Positions 43,415-53,352 of a stretch of 64,000 bases of DNA are shown here, piece by piece; position 1 is the first letter of the stretch; each line of letters starts with the position of its first letter. The position numbers and the translations under genes are program-made. The notes below the pieces were generated by a model. It saw nothing but the letters and a program-made list of their open reading frames with translations. It did not search any database and was not told the origin of the DNA. The stretch lies in the NCBI RefSeq assembly GCF_014358075.1, contig NZ_JACONT010000016.1, positions 1 to 64,000 on the forward strand. The letters run 5' to 3'. This stretch comes from Sphingomonas albertensis. Its GTDB lineage: Bacteria; Pseudomonadota; Alphaproteobacteria; Sphingomonadales; Sphingomonadaceae.

Positions 43415-44556
43415 GCGGCCTCTCTGTTCACGTCTTCCAGCTGATACGGAATCTCGATTTCCACCGAGAAGCCTCCAGCCGGCGTGGAGCGGGTTTCGAA
43501 ACGGTGGTCGGGGCCATATGCCTGCACCAACCTGTCTCTAATATTAGCGAGCCCCACGCCGGTCGAATGGCTTGAACCGATCCGGCCCTCGATCAAGCCC
43601 GGTCCGGTGTCGGATACGGCGATCTGCACCCGTTCCCCGGCAAGACGCACTTCGACGTGGATATCGGCGCCTTCTTCCTGCGGGGTAACGGCGTATTTGA
43701 TCGCGTTTTCGACGAGGGGTTGCAGCAGCAGCGACGGCAATCTCGCCCGTTCGGCGCGCGGATCGATATCGAACTTCGGCCGCATCCGGTCCTCGAAGCG
43801 CATCTTCTCGATCTCCAGATACAGCTTCAGCTGATCCACCTCCTGCGCGACGGTGACATGCGCGGTCGGTTCGTTCGCCAGCGTGTAGCGCAGGAACGAC
43901 GACAGCCGTGACAACATCGCGTTCGCCCGCTCGGTCTGCTTCAACAGCACGAGCGTCGAGATCGAGTTCAGCGTATTGAACAGGAAATGGGGGTTCAACT
44001 GATAGCGCAGCATCGCCAGCTGCGCCGTCGACGCCTGGTTCTCCAGATGCTCCATCTGGTCGATCTGCGCCTCGACGATCAGGTAGAAATTGATCCCGAA
44101 ATACAGCGCCGACCACCCGAACAGCACGGTGAAGGTGACATACACCGACCCCAGCAACCGCGTCAGAGTCACCCCCGGCGTCGACGTCGCGATGAACGAG
44201 AAGGTGAACGCGTCGAGCACCGCGTACAGGAACGTCGCTGCGGCGAGAGTCGCGATCGTCAGGAAAATCCCGACCAGCCGGTTCATCTGCCGATACTGGC
44301 CGTACATCGTCGAGAGCAGCAGCGTGATGCAGTATCCGACGATCGCCTCGACGATCACCGGGATCACCCCGTCGAGCGACAGCCCGTTCGAGATCGAGAC
44401 GACCCCGCGCAGCAGCAGGTAGCCGCTCCACCCGACCGCCTGCAGGATCCAGAACGCCCGCGCCTTGTTCTCGAAGAACGGGCGCGCGGTGAAGGGCAGG
44501 CGTCGGGCCGAGTTCAGGGCGGAGGAGCCAGGGTGCGGGGCGGAAGAATTAGCCAT
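43411..44556 (-). CDS. LytS/YpdA-type sensor histidine kinase
   Basis: The 381-residue kinase has four to five membrane helices (about 35-165) as its sensor region and then the His_kinase domain typical of LytTR partners: YQLNPHFLFNTLNSIS with the phospho-acceptor H190. An HATPase follows with LLLQPLVENAIKYAV (N box), VSDTGPGL (G1 box) and STGVGLANIRDRL (G2 box). No extracytoplasmic domain is large enough to bind a big ligand, so it may sense the membrane state. It is coupled to the LytTR response regulator at 42617. Confidence 0.95.
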   Translation of the reverse strand: MANSSAPHPGSSALNSARRLPFTARPFFENKARAFWILQAVGWSGYLLLRGVVSISNGLSLDGVIPVIVEAIVGYCITLLLSTMYGQYRQMNRLVGIFLTIATLAAATFLYAVLDAFTFSFIATSTPGVTLTRLLGSVYVTFTVLFGWSALYFGINFYLIVEAQIDQMEHLENQASTAQLAMLRYQLNPHFLFNTLNSISTLVLLKQTERANAMLSRLSSFLRYTLANEPTAHVTVAQEVDQLKLYLEIEKMRFEDRMRPKFDIDPRAERARLPSLLLQPLVENAIKYAVTPQEEGADIHVEVRLAGERVQIAVSDTGPGLIEGRIGSSHSTGVGLANIRDRLVQAYGPDHRFETRSTPAGGFSVEIEIPYQLEDVNREAA

Positions 44557-44657
44557 CGGCCTGCGCTCTTACACGCGGCTAGCGGTGTGCGCAAAAGTCG
44601 AACGGTGGCGGGAAGTACGCAATCCTCACCAACGCGACAGCGCCCGGACATTAAATT

Positions 44658-44685
44658 GGCCGCCGTTCCATACGGAACGACGGCC
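44658..44685 (-). terminator. Hairpin terminator of the receptor gene
   Basis: GGCCGCCGTTCC and GGAACGACGGCC form a 12-bp stem with one G-T pair and a four-base loop. On the minus strand it is followed by AATTTAA. It lies 26 bp beyond the stop of the TonB-dependent receptor gene. Confidence 0.6.
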
Positions 44686-44711
44686 GTTTAACCGACTAGA
44701 TATTCGTTCGA

Positions 44712-47700
44712 TTAGAAGCTGAAGCGAGCGCCGACGCGGACCGAGTAGAGCGACTGACGCGCATAGATCGTGTCGGACGGTGTCGAGGCAGGAGCGCTGT
44801 AGCGATACTGCGCGCAAGCCTGACTGGAGTTGCCCGTTAGTGCTGCGCCCGGCGCTGTACCGGTAGCGACTGGAGCCTGAAGGCACTGCACGCGTACGGC
44901 TGGGATCGTATACGGGAACTGATACTCGCGAATCTGACCCCAATTCTTGTTCAGCAGATTGGTGACGTTCTCTATATCCGCAAACAGCTGAATACGGCTC
45001 TTGCCGACGAACGTCGGGATTTCCTGCGAGATGTGAAGATCGAAACGTGTGAACCACTTCGAGTTAAAGCCGTTGCGTGGCGCGATCTTGCCACGATACT
45101 TATCCAGCCCGGTCGAGTTGATGAGCGCCTCGAACGTGTTCTGCGTCGCAACGCTGTCGTATGACACCAGCGCGTCGCTGGTCGACGTCGGCACGTACAG
45201 CAGGTAGCGCGACGCGCTGCCGATCGTGCCGAACACCGGTGAGCGGGCCGACGACAGGTCCTGCATGGTGTAGCTGTACGGGCGACCGATCCGCGTCTCT
45301 CCGAACAGCGTAAAGTTGGTCTTGTAGTCGCCGAAGAACGCGTGGTTGAAGCTGACGTTATACTTGATGTTGTGCTTCACCTGGTCGTTAGAGATGCCGT
45401 AGGCAGCGCCATTGGCGTCGAGGAACGCCCCGTTCCCGTAGTTGGATGATGCGGTCGACGACGTTGCCGGCGCCTGATCCTTGACGTCCTGATACGTGTA
45501 GCTGACACTCAGGTTCAGACCGAAATCGAAATCCTTACTGACACGAGCGACGCCGATGTAGCTGCGGCCGCGCGACGTATTGGTAAGCAACAGGTCCGAG
45601 TTGGTGTCGGCGAAGTTTGTTGCCGAGGCGTAGCGCACTCGACCATCAGGGGTGCGGAGTGCGGTTGGCACGACACGCAAGTCGGTGAAGAACACTTGGT
45701 TGCGCACGTCGGACCACAGGAAGTCAGCGCCGAAGTGCCAGCCGTCGCCGAACGTCCCACCCCAATTAGGATCGAAGTCAGCCGACAGCGTACCACGCCA
45801 CTGCGACGGCACCTTGAAGTTCGGGTCGAGCGCGTTCGTCGGCGACAGCTGATTCACCGCCGCATTGTTCAGGACGCCATTGGCCGCAGTGGGGACCGTG
45901 GTGCCGTTGACGTTGGTCAGGATGGCCGCGCCGCTGGTCTGTGCGCCCGCGCCGGTGAGGCCCGGGACGACATAGCTATTGTTGTTGTTCTGGCGAACGT
46001 CGATCGCGTTCGTCAGGAAGCCCGTATTCGAGAAGCTGTTGGATACGTACACGTCGGGCGAGCCGCCCGAGAATATGCCGATGCCGCCGCGGAACGAGAA
46101 CTCGGACGCAGGCTTCAGTTCGAAACCGACGCGCGGCTGGAACACGCCACGACCCGAGATGTATGCCGTGTTCGGGAAGTTGTAACGCGTCAGGAACGCC
46201 GAGTTCAGTTCCGGACGGCTTTTGCCGCCGAACATGTCGTAGCGAGCACCATAGGACAGCGTCAGCAGGTCGCTGACACGCCACGTATCCTGAATGCCGA
46301 ACGTGTAGGACTGATAGCGGAAGCGTGCAGCGCCGTCGATCGGATCGAGGCTGGGTACGGCGTTGCCGTAGCGGAAGCGCTGCGCGTTGCCCGCCTGGAA
46401 GTCGGCGATTGAGTCGAAATAATAATCACCGGCGGTGCGTTGCACGAACAGGTTGAAGATCTTCGAGTCGGAAAACTCGCCGAAGACGCGCAGATCATGA
46501 TTATCGCGCGTCAGCCGGCCCTGGACGAGGCCACCAAAGGTGCGGCTGGTCAACTGGTTGGACTGACGAGAGATATCCGGTCCGAACGACACGTTGCCGA
46601 AGCCGGACTGGCATGTGCTGGATAGATCGTTGTTGCCACCCGTTCCGGTGGTGCGATCTGACGTCGGTGCAGTGCAGACCTGCATTTGGGCGAAACCGCG
46701 ACCCAAGATCGGGTCCTGACCACGCTTGTAATCCTTGTAGAACCCACGGACTTCCGTCGAGAACTCGTCGGTCCAGTCACTGTTCAACTGCGCGACGCCG
46801 GTGTGCAGCCGGTTCGAGCCGATATAACCATTCGATTCGAGGCCAAGGCCTGGCGTTCCCGTAACGAAGGTGTTCTGCCCAAGCTGGATCGAGTCCTTCG
46901 TGTACAGATACGTGATCGACGCGCGTTGTGTATCGGACAGATTGGCATCGAGACGTGCTACCAGGCGATCGTCGCGATCGTTCGAATCCTGCAGGATACC
47001 GCCGGTGTCATAGCCATAGCGCGACTGCGCGATCTGCTGGATCTGCGATACCTGTCCATCGGTGATGTTGGGGACGACGGTGCCAGCATTGGTACCCGCC
47101 GTGCCTTCGACGATCGGCGTGTTGGCGCGGATGCGCTCGCCGGCGATCATGAAGAACAACTTGTCCTTGATGATCGGGCCTGAAAGCTCTGCACCGAAAT
47201 TCTCGAACTTAAACTCAGGAATGTTGACGCGACCGGTTGGAATACCAGCCCCGGCCTTAGTGCGTTTGCCCGTCAGGCCGTCGTCCGAATAGGCATAGAA
47301 ACCGGTGCCATGGAACTCGTTGGTGCCTGACTTCAGGATGGCGTTGATCGCACCGCCCTGAAAATTGCCCTCACGAACGTCGTACGGCGCGACCTTGGTC
47401 TGGAACTGACCGATGGAGTCGAAAGGAATTGGCGAGCGGCGGGTTGGCAGACCATCCGGATTGAGGCCGAAATTGTCGGTGACCGGCACGCCGTCGACCG
47501 AGAAGCGATTGAAGCGGGCATTCTGACCGGCGAACGACACTGCGCGGCCGCCCGACGGCGTATCGTCGAGACGCGCGAACGGATCGCGGCGCATTAGATC
47601 GCGTACGTCGCGGTTGACCGAAGCGACCGAACCGATCTGCTCGGCGTTCAGGACGGTAGCGGGTCCCTGGCTGACGTTGCGCGCACGCGGCAACGACGAC

Positions 47701-48065
47701 GCAGTGACGACGATCTCGTCGCCGCCTGCGTTGCCGGCAGCCAATTCGACTGGAAGCTCGAAAGATTGTGCAACGGTGGTTTGGATGTCGGTGACCGACA
47801 CATCCGAGTAACCCGTCGCAGAAACGGTGACGGTGAATGGCCCGCCGACGCGTAGACCGGATGCGTTGAAGCTACCCGATGCGTCGGTCGTCTGCACCGA
47901 GCGCGAACCCGACGGGACGTTGAGAATCGTAACAGTCGCGCCGACGACAGGCGCGCCATTCGCGGTTACCGTGCCGCGGATCGAGGAGGTCGTTTCCTGC
48001 GCGGACGCAGTCATTGGGGCGATCAGCGCAATCGCTGCCGCACCCAGAAATAGGTTGTTACGCAT
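44712..48065 (-). CDS. Oar-like TonB-dependent receptor with carboxypeptidase-regulatory-like domain
   Basis: The 1117-residue outer-membrane protein has a signal peptide (MRNNLFLGAAAIALIAPMTASAQ) and a beta-sandwich domain (about 25-110: SIRGTVTANGAPVVGATVTILNVPSG, ASGLRVGGPFTVTVSATGYSDV). A plug domain follows (EIVVTASSLPRARNVSQG, FSVDGVPVTDNFGLNPDGLPTRRSPIPFDSIGQFQTKVAPYDVREG), then a long barrel ending in the aromatic VGARFSF. This is the architecture of Oar/OmpA-related receptors of unknown substrate. AAAGGGGA precedes the ATG at 48065. G+C is lower than in neighbouring housekeeping genes. An inverted repeat lies upstream and a hairpin follows. Confidence 0.95.
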   Translation of the reverse strand: MRNNLFLGAAAIALIAPMTASAQETTSSIRGTVTANGAPVVGATVTILNVPSGSRSVQTTDASGSFNASGLRVGGPFTVTVSATGYSDVSVTDIQTTVAQSFELPVELAAGNAGGDEIVVTASSLPRARNVSQGPATVLNAEQIGSVASVNRDVRDLMRRDPFARLDDTPSGGRAVSFAGQNARFNRFSVDGVPVTDNFGLNPDGLPTRRSPIPFDSIGQFQTKVAPYDVREGNFQGGAINAILKSGTNEFHGTGFYAYSDDGLTGKRTKAGAGIPTGRVNIPEFKFENFGAELSGPIIKDKLFFMIAGERIRANTPIVEGTAGTNAGTVVPNITDGQVSQIQQIAQSRYGYDTGGILQDSNDRDDRLVARLDANLSDTQRASITYLYTKDSIQLGQNTFVTGTPGLGLESNGYIGSNRLHTGVAQLNSDWTDEFSTEVRGFYKDYKRGQDPILGRGFAQMQVCTAPTSDRTTGTGGNNDLSSTCQSGFGNVSFGPDISRQSNQLTSRTFGGLVQGRLTRDNHDLRVFGEFSDSKIFNLFVQRTAGDYYFDSIADFQAGNAQRFRYGNAVPSLDPIDGAARFRYQSYTFGIQDTWRVSDLLTLSYGARYDMFGGKSRPELNSAFLTRYNFPNTAYISGRGVFQPRVGFELKPASEFSFRGGIGIFSGGSPDVYVSNSFSNTGFLTNAIDVRQNNNNSYVVPGLTGAGAQTSGAAILTNVNGTTVPTAANGVLNNAAVNQLSPTNALDPNFKVPSQWRGTLSADFDPNWGGTFGDGWHFGADFLWSDVRNQVFFTDLRVVPTALRTPDGRVRYASATNFADTNSDLLLTNTSRGRSYIGVARVSKDFDFGLNLSVSYTYQDVKDQAPATSSTASSNYGNGAFLDANGAAYGISNDQVKHNIKYNVSFNHAFFGDYKTNFTLFGETRIGRPYSYTMQDLSSARSPVFGTIGSASRYLLYVPTSTSDALVSYDSVATQNTFEALINSTGLDKYRGKIAPRNGFNSKWFTRFDLHISQEIPTFVGKSRIQLFADIENVTNLLNKNWGQIREYQFPYTIPAVRVQCLQAPVATGTAPGAALTGNSSQACAQYRYSAPASTPSDTIYARQSLYSVRVGARFSF

Positions 48066-48148
48066 TGAAGTTCCCCTTTGAGCTTCTGCTCGAGATCCGC
48101 GACTTTTCGTTCGGCCTGCCGCGCCCCTGCACGTGGGATATTTCGGTT

Positions 48149-48180
48149 CTGTGACATTGGCGAGTCGGGAAGTGTCACAG
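48149..48180. promoter_or_regulatory. Candidate operator upstream of the receptor gene
   Basis: A perfect 8-bp inverted repeat CTGTGACA ... TGTCACAG with 16 bases between lies 84-116 bp upstream of the receptor ATG. The half-sites resemble a CRP-type TGTGA/TCACA, but the spacing is ten bases too long for CRP. It could bind another dimeric regulator or form a stem in the leader. Confidence 0.35.
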
Positions 48181-48272
48181 ACACAATCAGTGATGGTGCG
48201 TTGCAAAAAAGCCACGCAATTGAACCAATTCTGGGGCTCCGGAACCGACTTCGCCAAATGACGTGTTCGGCT

Positions 48273-50405
<2,133 letters not shown>

Positions 50406-50509
50406 TTAGGGGAGGGCGCCACCTTTCGACAAGACCTGGATCAACATCGTGTGAACATTCGCCCGACTTGCGCGCTGACATACCAAGACATTTTCCGGGA
50501 CACGCAATC

Positions 50510-51493
50510 ATGACAGATACCAGCCGCCGAGACCTCTTCAAGGGCGCCGCCGTCACCGGCCTCGCCGCCGCAGCAGCCCCCGCCTTCGCGCAAGGGCAGG
50601 GGGCGGGGCAGGCGCAACTCGCCGATCCGCAGACGCGCTTCGTCTCGACGCCCTTCCCCGAACAGCGCCAGAAATGGCCCGCCCTCCAGCGCGACATGCG
50701 CCCCGTCCCGGATTGTGGCGAGGCGAGCTATCGCGGTTCCGGTCGTCTCCAGGGTCGTAAGGCGCTGGTCACCGGCGGCGACTCGGGCATCGGTCGCGCC
50801 GCGGTGATCGCGTTCTCGCGCGAAGGCGCCGACGTCGCGATCAACTATTACCCGACCGAGGAACCCGACGCGCAGGACGTTGCCAAGATGCTCCGCGCCG
50901 AGGGCCGCAAAGTCGTGCTGATCCCCGGCGACCTAACCGATGCGAAATTCTGCAACGACCTCATTGCGCGCGCCGCGCGGGAACTCGGCGGGCTAGACAT
51001 CCTCGTCAACAACGCCGCCTACCAGCAGTCCAAGGCATCGATCGCCGAGATCAGCTTCGAACAGTTCGACCGCACGATGAAGACCAACGTCTACGCGATG
51101 TTCCACCTCTGCAAGGCTGCGATCCCGCTGATGAAGCCGGGCGCGTCGATCATCAACACCGGCTCGGTCAATTCGGTCGATCCTGGCGAGGAACTGCTCG
51201 ATTATGCGACCACCAAGGGCGCGATCCTGATCTTCACCAAGGGGCTGGCGAAACAGCTCGGCAAGAAGGGCATCCGCGTCAACATGGTCGCACCGGGACC
51301 GGTCTGGACGCCGCTCCAGGTCGCCGGCGGGCAGCTGCCGGGTAAGATGGGCGAGTTCGGCCAGGACACCCCGCTCGGCCGCGCGGGCCAGCCGGCCGAA
51401 CTGGCGTCGCTGTTCGTGACGCTCGCGGAGACGGGCACAAGCTTCACCAGCGGCAGCGCCTTCGCGGCGACCGGCGGCAGCGGGGTACTGTAA
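50510..51493 (+). CDS. Tat-exported short-chain dehydrogenase/reductase
   Basis: The 327-residue product begins MTDTSRRDLFKGAAVTGLAAAAAPAFAQG, a twin-arginine signal (SRRDLFKG) with a hydrophobic core and an AxA cleavage site. The mature part is an SDR: ALVTGGDSGIGRAAVIAF (cofactor loop, about 90-107), DILVNNAAYQQS, INTGSVNS with the catalytic Ser, and YATTKGA (YxxxK). It resembles the YghA/GspDH-like oxidoreductases, which carry a long N-terminal segment. Export by Tat implies folding with cofactor before transport. An earlier frame start at 50468 would hide the signal. Confidence 0.93.
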   Translation: MTDTSRRDLFKGAAVTGLAAAAAPAFAQGQGAGQAQLADPQTRFVSTPFPEQRQKWPALQRDMRPVPDCGEASYRGSGRLQGRKALVTGGDSGIGRAAVIAFSREGADVAINYYPTEEPDAQDVAKMLRAEGRKVVLIPGDLTDAKFCNDLIARAARELGGLDILVNNAAYQQSKASIAEISFEQFDRTMKTNVYAMFHLCKAAIPLMKPGASIINTGSVNSVDPGEELLDYATTKGAILIFTKGLAKQLGKKGIRVNMVAPGPVWTPLQVAGGQLPGKMGEFGQDTPLGRAGQPAELASLFVTLAETGTSFTSGSAFAATGGSGVL

Positions 51494-51524
51494 AGCGCCT
51501 ATCGTCCACTCGCTCGCCCTCTCA

Positions 51525-51631
51525 CACCACCCCGGCGAAGGCCGGGGCCCAGTTGGCAAGACCATTGCAACCAAGTGCCGAATTCACCAACTATCGTGCC
51601 CCAACTGGGCCCCGGCCTTCGCCGGGGTGGA
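51525..51631. repeat. REPIN-like element, family A copy 6
   Basis: CACCACCCCGGCGAAGGCCG GGGCCCAGTTGG pairs with CCAACTGGGCCCCGGCC TTCGCCGGGGTGG across about 42 bp. The right arm ends only 16 bases before the start of the secreted-protein gene at 51647 and overlaps its Shine-Dalgarno region, so the element probably lies in its leader. Confidence 0.9.
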
Positions 51632-51646
51632 CATGGGGAGGGTGCG

Positions 51647-51985
51647 ATGAAAACAGCAGTTACACTGTTCGTGATGCTCTGCTCGGCTCCCGCCACGGCG
51701 CAGCGCACCTCCCCCACACCGGCCCCGGCGATCGGCCAGGACTGGAACGACGGTTCGTCCGCCGACGACCGGCTCCAGCAATCGTTATGGCCGCGCCCCG
51801 ACGCCAGTGCCGCCGGGCTAGACGACATGATCCATACCGAACAGGCGCCGATCCACGCCGCGATCCACGAAGACGGCGCGTTCGGCAGTCGTGCGCCACA
51901 CGGCCTGCGGAAAGTGAGCGGCGACTATATCGTCGTGCCGGTGCTGAAGATTCATTTTGGTCATCCCCGGCAGGCGACACCCTGA
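51647..51985 (+). CDS. Small secreted protein (112 aa), unknown function
   Basis: The ATG at 51647 follows GGGAGGG. The product has a signal peptide (MKTAVTLFVMLCSAPATAQ) and a polar mature part with Pro/Ala/Asp-rich segments (TPAPAIGQDWNDGSSADDRLQQSLWPRPDAS). It ends with a short strand-like YIVVPVLKIHFG. No cysteine remains in the mature part. Family unknown. It lies between a family-A element and a family-G element. Confidence 0.7.
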   Translation: MKTAVTLFVMLCSAPATAQRTSPTPAPAIGQDWNDGSSADDRLQQSLWPRPDASAAGLDDMIHTEQAPIHAAIHEDGAFGSRAPHGLRKVSGDYIVVPVLKIHFGHPRQATP

Positions 51986-52004
51986 CCCACGGCGCCCCAC
52001 CCCA

Positions 52005-52080
52005 GTTCTCCCGCGAACGCGGGAGCCTAGGGTTACGGATGCTGTGGATGGTATCCTGGACCCCCGCCTCCGCGGGGAAA
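52005..52080. repeat. Paired palindromic element, family G
   Basis: GTTCTCCCGCGAACGCGGGA GCCTAGGG pairs with CCTGGACCCCCGCC TCCGCGGGGAAAC, about 25 bp apart. Confidence 0.75.
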
Positions 52081-52117
52081 CACTACCGGTGGTAGATCGA
52101 CCTGAGTGTGAGCGCCC

Positions 52118-52216
52118 TCAAGCCTGCTCCAGCAACCGCTCCGCCTGAGTCCGCGCCTCGTCCGCAATAGTCGCCTCTGACAACATCTTCGCAATCTGTG
52201 TGGATCGGTCATCCTC
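52118..52216 (-). pseudogene. Remnant of a recN 3' end
   Basis: Read on the minus strand, the last 32 codons encode EDDRSTQIAKMLSEATIADE followed by ARTQAERLLEQA and a stop. The intact RecN ends EDERREEIARMLSGAQITDE, ARAQAERLLETA. At DNA level 22 consecutive bases (TCCAGCAACCGCTCCGCCTG AG on the plus strand) are identical to 53363-53384. Upstream of codon 32 the match stops and no recN body follows. The fragment lies 1.14 kb from the intact recN stop, with a secreted-protein gene between them. Confidence 0.85.
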
Positions 52217-52239
52217 CCGTGCCGTGCGGCAGATCGAGG

Positions 52240-53202
52240 TCAGGCGATGATAGCCGCGGTTGCGACAAGTTGCTGGTCGTCGATCGTTTTTATGGAGTCG
52301 TCGATCTGTTTCAGCGCCTCGCCGCGCTCGCTTTCGATGCGCTGACGTTCCGAAACGAGGTTCAGCACGCCGGCATCCGTCTGCATCGCCGTCGGATCTG
52401 CACCGGCTGTGCGGATCGAGGCGATCGCGCCATCGAGTTGCGTCAAGGCACCGTCGAATTGTGCCGCGACCTGCTGTCGTTTGTCGTTCAGATCGGTCCG
52501 ATAGCAAGCGTATACGCCAGCGCTTGCCTCCGCAGCCTTCGTCTTGATCGTACCCGTCAGTGCATCGGCACTCTCGCCGAGCTTCTTGCCACGGTCCAGC
52601 AACGTCTGTGCTTCAGCCTTGACGTCGTGGAGCGTGATTTCGGGAATTTTGATCTTCCATTCCTGCTTCTTCATCTGAAACTCGGGGATCTTCGTCGAAA
52701 GATCCGTTCGGTCCATCCTGAATTCGGGAATGCTCATCGAGATGGATTGCTTTCGCATTTCCGTATGCGGCATGTTCGTGATGATATCCTTCCACTTTAC
52801 CGTGCATTTAAATCCGTGGCATTTGAACTGGGGATATTGGCCGGTCTTGGTCGGTCGCATGACGATCGTCGGATTGTCCCAGATTATTGCGCGTGTCTTC
52901 ATCGTCGTTTGCGGCAGATCGAGCGACATGGCGTGGATCTTCATGATCATGCTCGGCAGATGGAAGACCCAGCGTTGCTCCTTCATCTTCATTTCGACGG
53001 TGCCGCTGATCGACAGGTTTCCACCCGCCTTCTGGATCGCGTCACCTTCGGTCTGGAGGGCGGCCTGCTCATCCTTGTAGTCGGTTTCCAAAGCCGCCAT
53101 CGCCGCCACCTTATCGTCGCAGTTCGTTTGCGCCGACCCGGTCGTCGGTATGAAGGTCATCGTGCTCGCCGCCAGCAGCGCGGCTTTTGGATATCGTGTC
53201 AT
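52240..53202 (-). CDS. Secreted repeat protein, unknown function
   Basis: The 320-residue product has a signal peptide (MTRYPKAALLAASTMTFIPTTGSAQ) and a helical start (about 25-65). A central region (about 65-175) of short alternating hydrophobic strands follows: SMIMKIHAMSLDLPQTTMK, NPTIVMRPTKTG, PHTEMRKQSISMSIPEFRMD, STKIPEFQMKKQEWKIKIPEI. The recurring IPEF/M pattern suggests stacked beta-strands. The C-terminal 120 residues are helical with many Gln/Asp. Two mid-chain cysteines (KCHGFKC) may pair. Its DNA is AT-richer than its neighbours: one 60-base stretch has 31 G+C by hand count. It sits between the recN remnant and the intact recN. Confidence 0.8.
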   Translation of the reverse strand: MTRYPKAALLAASTMTFIPTTGSAQTNCDDKVAAMAALETDYKDEQAALQTEGDAIQKAGGNLSISGTVEMKMKEQRWVFHLPSMIMKIHAMSLDLPQTTMKTRAIIWDNPTIVMRPTKTGQYPQFKCHGFKCTVKWKDIITNMPHTEMRKQSISMSIPEFRMDRTDLSTKIPEFQMKKQEWKIKIPEITLHDVKAEAQTLLDRGKKLGESADALTGTIKTKAAEASAGVYACYRTDLNDKRQQVAAQFDGALTQLDGAIASIRTAGADPTAMQTDAGVLNLVSERQRIESERGEALKQIDDSIKTIDDQQLVATAAIIA

Positions 53203-53352
53203 CCTGCGATCCCTCGGGTGCGTCCCCTGATTGAGACGGGCACAGGCTAGACCGTCGAACGCCAGCATCGAGAAGGGACGTCACCGCAATGGTGGTTTCA
53301 GTGGCAAATGCAGGCGATGCCAAACCACTCTGGACCAGTCTTCAAATATCGG

